Both the position numbers and the translations under genes were made by a program. DNA of 64,000 bases, taken from contig JADFUC010002427.1 in NCBI GenBank assembly GCA_019722365.1, positions 1 to 64,000 on the forward strand, written 5' to 3'. Shown here in pieces: positions 23,300-36,920 of this stretch. Numbering within the stretch: position 1 is the stretch's first letter; every line of letters begins with the position of its first letter. Under the pieces are notes generated by a model. That model was given only the letters and a program-made list of their open reading frames with translations. It did not search any database and was not told the origin of the DNA. The stretch is from Lithospermum erythrorhizon. Lineage: Eukaryota > Streptophyta > Magnoliopsida > Boraginales > Boraginaceae.

Positions 23300-23776
23300 A
23301 ATTCTACGGCTTGGAGTTAGCTTTGACTCTATGCCTTTCTTACCAAATTTGATGGTGTGGAGTAATGTATGAGTTGAGATGGGCGCCATCTTCTACTCTT
23401 TTACTACCTTTCATGTTGATGCTTTCTTGTTGAAGAAGGGAGGGATGGGCGCCCCTTTTGGGGATGACATGTGCATTGACCATTGTTGTGATAATATCAA
23501 TCCTTTTGATTTGAAAGTGGAGTTTGGCCTGGACTAAAGCCTCGCATGCCTTGCGTGCTTTTTGATACAACTTGAGTTGCTCAGTGTTTGACAAGCATCG
23601 TAGGAGCATTTCTCCGAAAGACCTTTTGAATAGGGTACCATGATAGTACAAGAAGCGAGGGGCACTTCTTCTAATGTTTCTTTTGCCTTAGGTCATCCGG
23701 TAGTCTTCCGTGTTGGAAGTAGTCGATAAAAGGTTGTCTCCGTCTGGAGCACCACCGACAGTTGTGGTGATCTTGA
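23300..23776 (-). pseudogene. Tat integrase, N-terminal zinc-binding region
   Basis: On the minus strand, IDYFQHGRLPDD near 23,710-23,740 is followed by GTLFKRSFGEMLLRCLS and then ACEALVQAKLHFQIKRI. This is the pattern of the region ahead of and within the HHCC integrase domain of Tat and Athila elements. The zinc-ligand His and Cys residues are partly lost. It continues, across the nested copia, the pol frame that ends near 32,240. The catalytic core is not found downstream. Confidence 0.7.
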
Positions 23777-24589
23777 TGTTTGGAAATCAATGAGAATTGA
23801 TTCCTTTTAATTATGCCGTTCTGCGACAATTGTGTATCAATTCATTTACCGGGTTGGTTAAATGTGATTACTGAAACTTAGTGTTCACCTTAATAATTGT
23901 ATATTAATAGTTTGGGTTCTCATGATAATTTAAGGGGTTATGAGTGATTGCTAGATCTTACTCATTAATCGTTATAATAATAGTAATTGGTCAGTATTAT
24001 TTTTATACAACTTACTATTATCGAGCCTAGAGGTCACACATACAGTGACGTTGCCATATTTCATGTGAAATTAAACTACATTGCTAAATTGAGAGTTGAT
24101 TGTAAATCAGGTCTTCTCCAATTAAGGGATTTTATTAATGTGTAAAATATAAATTGAACCGAATTAATTAATTAGTCAATTGAATTAATTCAATAGTTGG
24201 ATGATCTTGTTAGTAAGTTTGTTGGTTACTATTATGACTTGTTGAGTGTTGATTTTACTTAGCGGTTTAATTAAACTTAACGGGTCATCTCGTTAAGCTA
24301 TTCGGTTGGGCTTTAGGTTTGACATATATAAGTAAACTTATTAGGTTTTTTAATCATAAGTTTTCATGAATTGAAAACAAAACCCTAGCCTCACTCCCTT
24401 TTCTCTCCCCTATCATGGCCGAGAAAATATCAAGGGAAGAATTGAAATGATCGACTTCGGTATCCTTTGTAAGTACTACGGTATTCATATAGTTATTATG
24501 TGGATTTAGATTAATTTATATCATTTTGAGGATCGGGATGTATGAATTTAATTGTTTATCACAAATGAAATTCATACTATAGATTAGCA
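23777..24589 (+). repeat. Copia 1 5' LTR
   Basis: The LTR is 813 bp and runs TGTTTGGAAATC to TTAGCA. It lacks about 150 bp found in the 3' LTR near 31,875-32,030. The following GTGGCCTCGAGAACC may be a degraded TGGTATCAGAGCC primer binding site. Confidence 0.82.
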
Positions 24590-27500
24590 GTGGCCTCGAG
24601 AACCTACTCAAGTTTGATATATTTTATCTAATTTGATTGTGTGTTGACATAGTTGTTGAAGTTAATTTTGATTATTTCATGATTTATATATTGATTAGTG
24701 AATATAATATGAAAAACTCAGCCCATTCTCTTTTCTTTTTGCATAGCTGGAATCATCATTTCATGTATTGATTTTGATGATTTGAAGTTTATTTAATTGT
24801 TTCATGAATTGAAAGGGATTAAAAATTGATTAATTTGCATTTTTAATTTGAGGTAGAATCATTTTCGATTTTACAGTGAGGTTTAGAAATTTCAGAAAAT
24901 TACGAAATTAAATCTGTGTGTTCTTGACCCTTTGAGGTTCATGCCAGTTTTTTTTCAGAATTTTTTGAATTTTTTAAGTACTCCAAACAATTCGTTTAAT
25001 TTCTGGATTGTTTTGGGTTTAATAAAAAAAACTAGAAGTGTTTTCGATAAAATTCCACTTGGACATGTTCAATAATGATATTTTTGATGTTCAAGAAAAA
25101 TCCCAGAATTTTTCAGGTTTTTACAAAAGTTGCAATTAATCTGGCCGAAATATGAATTACCAAAAATCGATTACTTTGAACTTGCGACCACCTCCGGAGC
25201 ACGTCGGTGCGAATTTCGCGTTCGGCCACCGGGCATAGCTCGTTCGGCCGGCATGTTGGTGGAGTAGATTGCTTCGGAGGCGATGCGTTTGGCCGTTGAA
25301 GTTAGGTAGATCGTTTTGAAAACCTAAATGTATTCTATGTAATTATTTTGGGTTTAAAATTATTGGTAATTATTAATTTCGGTTTTTCATCATTAAATCA
25401 TAAATTTTGTCATTAAGATAATTGAATATATATCTTGAATGGCATTAAATTTGATTTATATTCCCTTTCATAATTATTTTCATTAATTGATAATTTTTTG
25501 AAAATATTTTCATGAAAACTTTTAAATTTTGAATTTTGGAGTTAATTACTTGTAAGTAATTATTCCATAGAAATCGATAATTATTGTAATAATTGTATTA
25601 ATCGTAATGTGAATATATTTAAATTAATTTATATTAATTGATAATTAATTGTAAATAATGGGTAATTAATTAGTCAATTATGAGCACATTTAATCTCATT
25701 TCATTTAATATATATGACATTAAATGTATTTATTTGTTTTAATGTTTTTCCCATATATATTGTTATGGCATGGAAATGAGGTATTTAGATATGACCCAGT
25801 TTCATTTATTTATTTAAATTGCGTGCGGAAATGTTATAACGACTTTCTTTGAGTATTTCTTTATTCTTAACAATTCATTTACCTGAGCACAACGTCTTTG
25901 TCTAAGTTGGGTTAGAGTAGTAATGCTCTTCTTGTGGTGGCATTGAAGATAGCATTTCCACAAAAGACGGCACATGGAGAACTTGTAAGTTTCAAGGGGG
26001 TGAACAATACAAGACTTGGACTTCACAAAGTCTTTGTAATAGGACTTATGTTGGCATTTCACTTGTTAAGTGATGTAATAGGTCTAGGGGTCATATCATA
26101 TCCTTTAAATGTGTGTTATTTATTTATTTTTTCGTAATTTAGTAAATGTTGCTTGAATATGTTGCTATATGCATGGTTAAATAAAGGTTAAATAACATTA
26201 ATCGACCAACTAAAATTTAAGCAACATATCGAGGCAATTTTAAAGTTGTGAAATCGGTTGCATTATTTGGAGCTGCTTGTGATGGCAGGTGTTACCGGTT
26301 TGGCACTTTGAGATGACAATGGATAATGTTGAAGTGATTTCCACTAACGTTAATGAACTTTCAGATGATCCTCAAGTAACTATTTGGTTTAGTGGTATGC
26401 TTAACCGGTTTGTCGGAGGAATACAAAGTCGAGATAGCATCATATGGTATGCTAGTGACACAAGAGTTATGTAGTTTCGTAATTGGTTGGTAACCTACTG
26501 TTGTCTTTGGATTGAAAATGCTTAATGCAATGTAGCCGTTGAATCTGGAAAGCAATAGACTTTGGTACCTTGCATATTACTTTACATAATTGGTTGATAA
26601 CCTACTATTATACCTGATTCAAAATGTATGCAGTGTTGCCGTTTGAATCGAGTATAGTAGATCTTGATACCTTGTACATTTTGTGAGATTTGAAGTACGG
26701 GTATTATATTTACAATTCATTTTGTAAATACGTATGGATTGTTTGAAGTACTATTTATTTTAAGTTGCATATTTCCTATAAATGTTTGGCACATTAAGTT
26801 TACCTATCTTATTCACCATTCATTGGGCAAACTAAATGCATGACTTTATAATGTGAGAAATAAAAATAAGTTAAGGAGAAATACGAATGACTTGTTGAAA
26901 TAAAGTGTTCATGGTCTCCTTCAACCATTGCAATCGGTTGTATCTTGATAAGAAGATAAACTTTAAATACCACAAACATTTAGACTTGATTCAATCATGT
27001 TGATCGTTGCATGAACTTTGGTTCAAGTGAACAAGAATGCATGATATGATTGAAGAGATAATTAATTTTTGATTCAATCAATCAAAAGGTGATGATGCTA
27101 TGAAAACCAATATGTCTCATATTGTCTCTTAGCCACCAAACAAACCTTAAATAATAAATAGTTTGATCTCTTTTTTATAACAGATTGAGAAAAACTATTG
27201 AATGATCTTGAATGTTGTGTATCTACATTTCAGGACATGTGATTGGTATTTAGTTTCTTTAACATGATGAACATGGTTCATGAATTGTGATGAAACAAAG
27301 GCTTATGGTATGTATGACCAAATAAGCAAAGTTATCCATTCGGTTCTCACGTCACTTATACAGTTGAGTGAACATCGAACTATAAGTTGAAGTTAATGAT
27401 TCACTTCACTATTTAGAACTTCAAAAATAGAAACAAGTTTTAAGTAACATTTAGGAATTGAAAGAGAGGGTTGATTAAATCTTATATCTTAAATAATTTT

Positions 27501-30500
27501 TGTTGTCAATGTCTTGGCTGGGCTATCAGTGTTAGAGAACACTAGTTTTGACTCACATGATTTAATCATGGATATGAGCCAAAGTATAACAATAAATTTG
27601 GAAGACAAAGATACAAGAAAGTGCTCGAGCTCTTGTGTATGATAAGCGACTACATTATAAGAGCTTCTGATTTTAAATCCTCCGTAGGAGATGGTGGGAT
27701 TCTAAACTATTTTCTTTACACGCAGCATAAAGTAGAAAAAGTATGTCATGTTTGACTTACATATTTTCATATCGGGTGATTCGATTAAGGAAACATTACT
27801 CTACTCTTCTTTAAAAGGACACCTTGAACAACAAATGATTGAATAATACTTATGGATAATGACTCGAACAAGACTTGAGTATAATCTTGAAAAGATAAAC
27901 TAAGTCAACTCTTACTAGACTTAGTGGGAGGTTCGCTAGTCTAAATTAAGTTTGTATGTTTACATACAAGTTAGTCCCCAGAAGATTTGAGTCATTGAAT
28001 GATATCGAGGAGTTGATAAAAAATTTATAGGAAGGACCATATGAATACTACAGGATTACAGTCGAAGTATCATCGATATAAGTAGTATATCATCGAAGAA
28101 TGAGACATCATTCTAATCTTAAAAACGTACTTGTTAAGATCATGGTAAGGAATTGTGTTTGAAGTTAAAACACAAATGGATGAGATCTTTCAATTTCATA
28201 TACCAAGAATAATTTCATTAACCTTAGATGTGTCATTAGTTGAGTGATAAAAGTAAGTTGTGTTTAACGTGGATGAAATACAAAGAATGAAATAATTTCA
28301 CATATTAGGTTGCTACACACTACCTTTCAATTGTTTATTCATAGCTAGCTGTGAGACAACTCAAAGTTATCTTTGATAAACAAACTACGAAATGTCTTGT
28401 ATAGGATAAGTTAGTATTATGTCACTGTAGTATACATAATTTAACTAGATTCAAGGTTAATATTAAGTCATTTTGTACATAACCAGAAGGAAGCTGGTAT
28501 TTATTTACATCCACTATAGTGTTATAATTTATTGTACATATAGTCTTCATTATGAAGTACAAATAGTGGAAATAAATATGTGACTTGAATGTATTCAAGT
28601 GGCTCCGTAAGAGATACCAAACCGGTATTAGACCAGCCGGTTATATCAAGGAGTGCCCACTCGTGATGTATTTAAAGCTAAATGCAGTGATACAAATGAC
28701 AACATGAATAAATAATACTCCAATAAATGACTTGAGGTCATTTAAATGAAATAAGATGTGAATACATGGGTTGAGTATAAAGCTCTATTTTATCTTCTGG
28801 ATGGTGATTCATCAGGAGTAAGAGCCCATTCTATATTACTTTCTGGATGGTGAATCATCAAAAATAATAAATGTATTCTCATTAAATGAGCAATCATTCA
28901 TGAATGAGCGTTTAATCATACATTTGGTTGAAATAATATTAAACATATTCAATGCTCATGTTTCAAACTTTCTTATTGCTATTCCACAAGTTGTAACATG
29001 TAAGAATTATAAATGATTATCAAAGAATGTTCTAAGTAGTCAGTGATGATGGATACTTGACATTGTTATTGGAACTCCACATCTCAAGCGAGAATATAAA
29101 AGAAAGTTTCTATACTACTAAAATCTAAAGTTGCAAACTTAAGATTGAGTATAATGGAGTTAAATTCCTCACTTTGATACTTGATGAAAATCAATAAGAA
29201 TCAAGAGTGATGAAGTATGAGTTCATAAAGGTTAGTGGGCGTAGCGCTAAATGAAGTTTATACTAAATGTTGAAGAAATCTTCCTACAACCTTAAAGGGT
29301 ATAGTAGTGATTAGATTCTTGTACATTTGTGAGCCCAGCTACATATATGTGACACATGCTATAATCAGTCACATTATATATGTGAGCTTGCATGACATTT
29401 GCTTGTTAAGTTTAAGATGTGAAACTTCAAATTGATTAAAATCTATAATAGATTAAATTCTATAAATGGGCCAATTCTCTTATTTGACAAGGCAACTCTT
29501 CATTAGAGGTCGAATCCACTAGTAAAGGCCTCTCATTAATAAGAGTGGTTGAAGTCTCTACATGATGATATATGATTCACCGTATGCCGCGTCAAGGTCA
29601 TGTGTTGTGCACCACAACTATGACGTAGCATGATTCCCGTGATTGGAATTGTGAAGTTTTACTAAAGGTATTCACGTGGATTCGGAATACGCTTGGTAGT
29701 AACTTTAAGGGAATAGAGGTAACTATAGTTACATGGAATGGATCAGTTGTTGATCTTCACTTGTAACTGAATGTGATAAGCGACATTATGAATTGATTGT
29801 ACCATATCAAAGGCTATTAGCCAAGAATTTACAATCATGGGTGAGTCTAGTATGCTCGATAGGAAAAACTAAAAGGAAACTTGAACTTTCGGTATTACAA
29901 CTTGACGATCAATGTTTTTGTTGGTAATGTTGTTAAAATAATATGCATTTAATGAACACATTTGTTTTAACACACTTCGAGTTGTGTTGTAAACCTACCC
30001 GATAGAACCCCGAGAAGTGGTTGAAACCCATTTTGATCATAGTCATGCATGACTATGTCAGGATAATCTTAGTCATCAATGATTCCTTGGTTGAGAGACC
30101 GGGTCGATGAATGTAAAGACTGCTTGTAAGTAGTATTTCGGTAAAGGATGTGATTGTAATCACTATCCTCTTGCTTTACATATCATGAAATGATCTAAGA
30201 AGTCATGCAAGCTTAAAGGTTCCATGTATGGATTTAAGCATGCATCTCGGAGTTGAGATCCTTCCCCTGTGATTCAACCAAGTTTGGTTTTCACGAGCTT
30301 AATGAAGGAACTGAACGTGGCAAAGTTCAGTGGGAGCTAGTTCATTAAACTTTACGGAATAAGTTAAGTAATTGATTAAAAGCAAAAGTTCCTTTGTGTT
30401 TTTTTTAATCGATTGTTCCCCTAAAACTACATGAATCGTGATTCATTCATATAGTCACCATTATTTATTTCACAAACTTAGGAACTAGGAAATATATTAT

Positions 30501-31202
30501 ATATATATTGTGTGTCCTCGATGAGTGAAAAGTTAAATCCCTAGGTTGGTCTAAGCTTTCTAGAGAGGCAACAGGGTATTGATTACACCTCTTCAAGCCT
30601 AGAAACATAGGATAACCAAAGGCCTTGGTCGGATCTTGGCAGTTAAGAGCGACAAGCATTATATGCACAACATGGTATTTTGATTAGTGATCAAGATTGA
30701 TCACGTTAGCCTCGAGGACTGATCAATACGATTGGGCTGCGGTGCGGTGGTAGGGGAGCTGGCATGACTAAGCAAATTCATAGAAGATATGTATATACGT
30801 GATAACCCATGATATTTGTTTAGAATTTTAGGTTCGACAATTCTTAGACCTACGATATATATAATTATACGTGTTATATGAGCTCGTACTTTGACTATGA
30901 CCAAATGTATGCATAGCGGGGGATTATAACGGCATCGTTGGGTCCTGCTTGATAATATAGCGATAGATGTTGATATATTGGGAGAGGTTATCGTCCTTGA
31001 TATCTGAAAGGAAGAAGATCTCGGGCCTCGTACAGTTGAGAATGCTTGATTGGTTTATGGGGCGCCATAAATGCTTATTTAGTCCGTACTCGAGTAAAAA
31101 AAATTGTATGGGTGTTTCATGACACACTTCTTATGGTTAGCCTACGACTAGAGATCGCGTGTTAAAGGAATTGTATGGTAATCGTCCAAGGGCAAGTGGG
31201 AG
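24590..31202 (+). pseudogene. Copia 1 interior, decayed; RT fragment near 30.2 kb
   Basis: The only protein signal I can defend is at 30,204-30,250. There the plus strand reads KLKGSMYGFKHASRS, matching the copia reverse-transcriptase motif K..IYGLKQASR.W; the next codon is a stop. TKFGF appears shortly after in another frame. No gag zinc knuckle, protease DSG or integrase core was found. The rest is AT-rich with short frames only. Either the coding region is very old, or this is a non-autonomous derivative. Confidence 0.5.
31188..31202 (+). promoter_or_regulatory. Copia 1 polypurine tract
   Basis: AAGGGCAAGTGGGAG lies directly before the 3' LTR start TGTTGGAAATC. This is a well-preserved copia-type plus-strand primer. 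Confidence 0.85.
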
Positions 31203-32169
31203 TGTTGGAAATCAATGAGAATTGATTCCCTTTTATTATGCCCGTTGCGACAATTGTGTATCAATTCATTTACCAGGTTGGTTAAATGTGATTACTAGAA
31301 CTTAGTGTTCACCTTAGTAATTGTATATTACTAGTTTGGGTTCTCATGATAATTTAAGGGGTTATGAGCGATTGCTAGATCTTTCTCGTGTCGTTATAAT
31401 AATAGTAATTGGTCCCATTATTATTATTATACAACTATAATATCGAGCCTAGAAGGTCACACACACATACGGTGGCCGTTGTATTATATTTCATGTATGA
31501 AATTAAACTACATTTGCTAAATTGAGAGTTGATTGTAATCAATGAATATTCTCAGTGGGATTTTTACGTGATAAATGTAAAATATAAATTGGATGAACCG
31601 AATTAATTAATTAGTCAGGTGAATTAATTCAATGGTTGAATTGATCTTGTTAGTAAGTTGTTAGTTACTAGTAACAACTTGTTAGTGTTGTTGATTTTAC
31701 GCGGTTTAATTAAACAACTTAACGAATTCGGCTCATTAACTATTCGGTTGGGCTTTTAGGTTTGACATATATAAGAAAACTTGTGGGTTTCATGCCAGTT
31801 TTCAAATGGAAAACAAAACCTAGCCTCCTCCTTTTCTCCCTATCATGGCCGAAAATATCAAGGGAAGAATTGAAAATTCTTCTCTTGATTTTTCATCCAA
31901 TCAATCCATGTTCTAGCAAACACAAATGTAGGATTCAACCTCTCCTGGTGTGCAACCAACTAGAGGCACTACATTTGAAGTGCTCAAATTTGGAATTCAA
32001 AGGAGGCTTCGTGAAAGAATTTGTTGATAGACTTCCGCTGGCATCACTGTAAGTGCTCTGTTATTCATATAGTTATTATGTGGATTTAGATTAATTTATA
32101 TCATTTTGAGGATCCGGGATGTATGAATTTGGTGTTTATCACAAATGAAATTCATACTAGATTCTAACA
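31203..32169 (+). repeat. Copia 1 3' LTR
   Basis: The LTR is 967 bp and runs TGTTGGAAATC to TTCTAACA. A possible duplication CATGA follows at 32,170-32,174. Confidence 0.85.
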
Positions 32170-32174
32170 CATGA

Positions 32175-33960
32175 CCTAATACCGTCTTTTCGTTTCGTAT
32201 TCTTGTGGTTTGAAGATGGGTGGCGTCACCCACCTCTCACATACTGGATACTTCTTTTCCTGGGTAGGCTATGGACGAGGCTAGTCCTGCTAAAGCATCC
32301 ACCTGCTTGTTCATTTTTCTGGGGACATGTTTGACGGAGACTTTGTCTATGGATTGTAGTAATCTACTAGCATATCCATGATAGGGGATTAACTCAGGTT
32401 TTCCAACCTCGTATTCTCCCATCAGTTGGTTAATGATCAACTGTGAGTCCCCGTATACTTCGAGCTAAGGTATGTTCAACTCAGTAGCTACTTCTAACCC
32501 CAAGATGAGCGCTTGATATTCAGCCACATTGTTTGAGCACCTTTTACTCAACGTGAATGAGTACGGAATCATATCTTGTTGTGGAGTGATGAAGACAACT
32601 CCGGCCCCTGCGCCTCCTTGGTGTGTTGCACCATCGAAGTACATTTTCCATGAGGGTCTTATTTCTATATTCATGACATTTTCATGGGGGAGGTTATCAC
32701 AAAACTCAAATTCTTCTGGCAATGGATGGTCTGTAAAGAAGTTGACTAGTACCTATCCCTTCACAGCCTTCTGTGGTACATAGATAATTTCGAACTATTG
32801 TAGTTGCAGTACCGCCTTGTCGTCGACAACACGAGGCTTGGACATCACATAACGGTCTGGATTTGCCTTTGATATCAAGTGGACCGTGTGTGCTTGGAAG
32901 TAGTGCTTTAGCTTTTGAATAGCGAATATCAAGGCTAAGCATAGCTTCTCGATTGGTGAGTAATTTAACTCATTTGGAGTCATTCGGCGACTAAGGTAAT
33001 AGAAAGCGTTCTCTTTACCTTCTTCATTCTCTTGCGCCAGTAATGCTCCCACGGATTGCTCTTGCGCTGCCACGTAGAGTATAAGGGGCTTCCCTTGTAT
33101 GGGTGCAATCACTATCGGGCTCATCAAATATTCTTTGACTTCTGGAATCTTGAGCATTAACATCCCAATTTGAAGGGGTACCCTTCTTCGTTAACTTGCT
33201 GAAAGGTTGAACTTTCCGGCCGATTAGAGATGAGATGGTGCCGGTATACCCAACTTCCCTTGCGGGCTCTTAAGCTCTTGTATATGTGCATTGGCTACGG
33301 TAATGTTGTGATAGCGTCAATCTTTACTACTTTCGATCTGATCCCATATCTTGGACCACGAAGCCTAGGAACTTTCTGGCTGAACCTGCTGGAGTGGGTT
33401 CATTTTAATTAATCTTGTCTAAATCTTTCGAACACCATTCTCGAGTCTTGGGGATGATGTTCTTTTACGTGATTTCACCACCGGTCATCTACACAACACT
33501 CATTTTTTGTGCAACATATCCTTCAAACACCTTTGCGTGGCCACATGGTAGGTGGCTCCTACGTTCTTTAATCCAAAGGGCATGACTTTATAACAGTACA
33601 CCCCTTTTGGTGTTCGGAAAGCTGTGAGCTCTTCATCTTCTGGAGCCATTCTGATCTGGTTATACCCTGAGGACCCGTCCATGAATGTTAGAGCCTCATG
33701 ACCTGTAGTGGCATCTATCATCAACTTCGGGTATGGGAAGCGGGAAGTCATCCTTGGGGCATGCGTGATTCAAGTCTCTGAAGTCCACGCATACTCTGAT
33801 TTGTCCATTCTTCTTTCTGACTGGCACTATGTTGGCCAGCATGTTGGATACCGGACTTTCCGTACAAAGCTTGCTTCAATAAGCTATTAACTTCTGCCTC
33901 TATTGAAGGTACCAACTCTAGGCGGAATCTTCGTTGTGCATGTTTTACAAGCTTTATGTT
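32175..33960 (-). pseudogene. Tat pol: reverse transcriptase, RNase H and second RNase H
   Basis: On the minus strand, RT begins near 33,840 with PVRKKNGQIRVCVDFRDLN, then FMDGSSGYNQI and CYKVMPFGLKN at 33,500-33,751. The active site VDD reads as ECCVDD near 33,460. RNase H follows at 32,795-33,163: LYVAAQEQSVGALLAQE, YYLSRRM and EKLCLALIFAIQKL. The second, archaeal-type RNase H is at 32,237-32,722: MYFDGATHQGGAGAGVVF, NNVAEYQALILGLE and later VPRKMNKQVDALAGLAS. This double RNase H defines the Tat clade. Few frame breaks occur compared with other elements here, but stops and shifts remain, including between RT and RNase H. Confidence 0.88.
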
Positions 33961-34299
33961 TTCTTTCTTGCCACGTGATGTCTTGCCACCTTTGATTCTA
34001 ATCCTAGAATTTATTTATATGTCGGTAAATACATCCACACAGACTTCTTTGAAACTGGCCTTATTATTCATCTCCTCTTTGGCGTCGGAAAGAGCTAATA
34101 TAGGTCAGAGTCATGGTTCGTCATCAGTACCGAGGTTGACTTCTTTCAACTCGTCTACTGTGATCTTTACCTCTTCTTCTAACCCTGGAGTGCATTTATA
34201 GCATCCTCTGGTAGTGGTTCCCCTTCCTCTATTGTTATATGGAGGGAAGGATGTTGCTCTGCCTCTTGTTCTATGGGTGGTGACACTTTTAATTTGATT

Positions 34300-35440
34300 T
34301 ATGTGAAACTACGGGGTTGTTTCTTGAAGTGGGGTTGTTAAATTCAAGGAGACACAACCTTTCTTTTTGTTGGGTACCTCCATAGCACTTGCGTAGGCGG
34401 GAATAGTAACTAGAGGCTCTTGTCCCGTTTTGTGTTTTTTCTGCTCGTGCTTATCTATGGGTCTATTGACCAGCAAGCGCAGTGGTGGTTTTGAAGTATA
34501 TCCCAACCACAATGGAGGTCTTAGCTCTGACCACCCTTTAAACGCATATTTTGTGTATCATTTAACCCATGTGCTTTGTTGCTCGTGACCTCGGAAGGTA
34601 GTTGTCCCATGGCTTTGTCCTTAATAAGATCATAGCCAGCTTTTAAGAGGAGGTCATAAGATTCTGGACCCATAGTTCCATGCTCTATTTTGGGTCCTTC
34701 CTTGGGTGTCACAAAACCTTTAAGGGGTGACATCACCACACCGGGTTGAGTGAGAGGTAGGGTCAAGCCTTTGAATGCTTGAACTAACTCTTCCTCTACT
34801 TCTTGTAAAGCTGAGGTAGCTGCTTGAGGCACTGAAGGTACCTGGGGCGCCTTTGGCCCTTCCTCTTACTAGGATATGCTCTTTTTAGTGTAGTACTTGG
34901 CATCAACAATGTGGTATTCTTCCACTGCGAATGGATTTTCATCCGCTTTGATGGTTTTCTCCATCCCATCCTTGTAGTACTTTATGCACTGGTGAAGTGT
35001 TGAGGGGACAACATTGCTCTTTGTGGATCAAGTCCTTCTAGTGGATATTATATGTGACCTTGACATCTATTTAATGGAACCATGAAGTGATTTTCATTTC
35101 CTCTACCACCAAGTGCAGAACTTAGTTTTCGAGATCGCTCCCGCCTTGGTTAAAACCATGAATTATGATGCGGAGATTGTTAAGTTTTCGGTGGAGATAC
35201 CTAGAAGTTTTAATATGCAGGTGGTAGGATGTTCTGGTAGATCTCCATCTACCAACATTGCGCCATCAATTTCGTTGCATTAGAATAACACATAAAGTAG
35301 CTTATTATGAGTACCATCTTCTTGTGGCGGAGTCTCCATCGGCGTGTGATAGCGGAGAATAATAGGATACTACATGAAGTGGGTGACGTCACCTTTAATG
35401 CCTCTCTTGTAGTTGAGTGTTCATCGACTTCAACACACAC
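34300..35440 (-). pseudogene. Tat protease region and protease-RT linker
   Basis: On the minus strand, about 35,050-35,260 gives VDGDLPEHP, then TCILKLLGIST, and further on VVPSTLHQCIKYYKDGMEK and PFAVEEYHIVDAKYY. This is the aspartic-protease neighbourhood of Tat elements, with the catalytic D(N)GS not clearly readable. The linker at 34,309-34,832 includes ESYDLLLKAGYDL and HGLNDTQ, also typical of Tat polyproteins. Frames shift several times. Confidence 0.7.
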
Positions 35441-35479
35441 ATGGTATGCCCATGTTTTTCCAGGGATGGGTTTACTCTC

Positions 35480-36920
35480 TCAAAAGCCGTCGGGCACTTT
35501 GACCTCAGTGAGCTGGACGATGGTGGGGGTTATATGATTGGAAGAGACTTTGTCTTCTTCCAGGATTATTGCCCTCTTTCTTGCGAGATCCATTACTCGC
35601 TCTTTGAATATGAAACACTTTTCAATGGGATGCCACAGTATCCTACGATACTTGCAAAATTTGGGTTTCGTGCTTCGATTTGCCTCCTCGGGTCTCTTTG
35701 ACTCCGGGAGTTCTATGAGTTTTGCTTTCAGCTCGTAAACATTGAGAGGCGTCAAACTCAAGGAAGGGACGGTCCTTTTCTTGCATCTCTTTAAGTATGG
35801 ACGTTTTCCTTCTTTCGAGTCAAGCCTTGATTCTAATGAGAACTTGTTTTTTGAAAGTCATAAGCGTGTGCTTCTTTCTTTTCGAGCTTGGGCTTCCTCA
35901 CAGCTGCCGCTCATATTGTATGAGTAAGTGGCTGGTGGGTAGAGGCGTGTACCATTTGTTAGTATGCTTGATACCGAGCTCCGTCGCGTGAGCTCGTTGC
36001 CATTTACTCCACATCATAAGGAACTATTCCACGCATAATGCTGCGGGTCCCAATGCATGCCTTGGATACACATGTTGATGGTTGATGACTCAGAGTCTAT
36101 CTTTGTTTAACGAATTCTCCATCGGTTTAGTGAAGTGCAATAAGCGTCTTCTTTAACTTGCCGTATGGTTCAAACCCACATCATGCTATCTGTTCTCTTT
36201 ATGCTTGGCGGTAGAGGAATTCGCTCTCAGTTGAGCTAGCTGTCTATGGGCGAGGCTCAAGTCGGTGTTCAGTCGAGCGCATTCCCTTTGAGGGAGCGGA
36301 AGCGAACTATGACCATTTCATCCTCCTCGGTCTAGCATTGTTAAATGTCTCAACAAAGAGTGGGCTACGTGTTGTTTGGTTCCAGTTCCATCAATTGTTA
36401 GAACTTGGGTGCTGATAGCCTGCATTTCAAGCGGTCTATAAGGACGTGTAGGACTTTTATCATTGGTGTATGAAGGTGACTCCAGTCTGTGCCCCCGGTA
36501 TATACTCCTTGGTGTTTCTTCAGGAATGCTTTCCATCTTGGGATGATGGGTTTCCTGTATTCCTCGTTAATTAGAATAAGTGATGAACTTTGGTATTGTG
36601 ATGGGGTGAATGGGTTCCATATACATCTTAGAGGTGAGGAGCATATTTAGCTTCGGCTACTCTGTTCTCTCTGATGTTTGTCCTTTCACGATATCACGAG
36701 ATAGAGTAGATGTTTGTCTTTACAACAAGTTTTCTTCCATCCTTGTCAGTGTAGCCATCTTCTCTTCTAGGGAGGTAATACCAATCATCATTGTTGGTGC
36801 TAGGAAGTCTACAGAGGTGGTGGTAGGTGTACTAGGTGTAGAACCACAATTGCTTGTGTTCTCCGAAGCTTGTCCGTCGAAGTCCTCAGATATGTGTTGA
36901 GAAGGTTCCTCAGCTAGCAT
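35480..36920 (-). pseudogene. Tat gag
   Basis: On the minus strand the capsid-type protein probably starts at the ATG at 36,920 (MLAEEPSQH). It then has a serine/threonine-rich stretch and TSLEEKMATLTRMEE. The gag core signature is seen as DGTGTKQHVAHS near 36,380-36,410. The C-terminal part at 35,480-35,761 reads LIELPESKRPEEANRS followed by CKYRRILWHPIEKC, like the Cys/His segment CKYHR..GHP...C with one His lost. The middle (about 35,770-36,300) is hard to follow because of frame breaks. Confidence 0.75.

Larger units (their letters stand above)
23777..32169 (+). mobile_element. Ty1/copia element 1, nested in the Tat element
   Basis: LTRs at 23,777-24,589 and 31,203-32,169 begin TGTT(T)GGAAATC and end in CA. 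A clear polypurine tract abuts the right LTR. The flanking 5-mers CTTGA (left) and CATGA (right) differ by one base and are a likely decayed duplication. The Tat pol frame continues on both sides, so the insertion site is certain. The 6.6 kb interior has almost no readable coding sequence. Confidence 0.85.
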
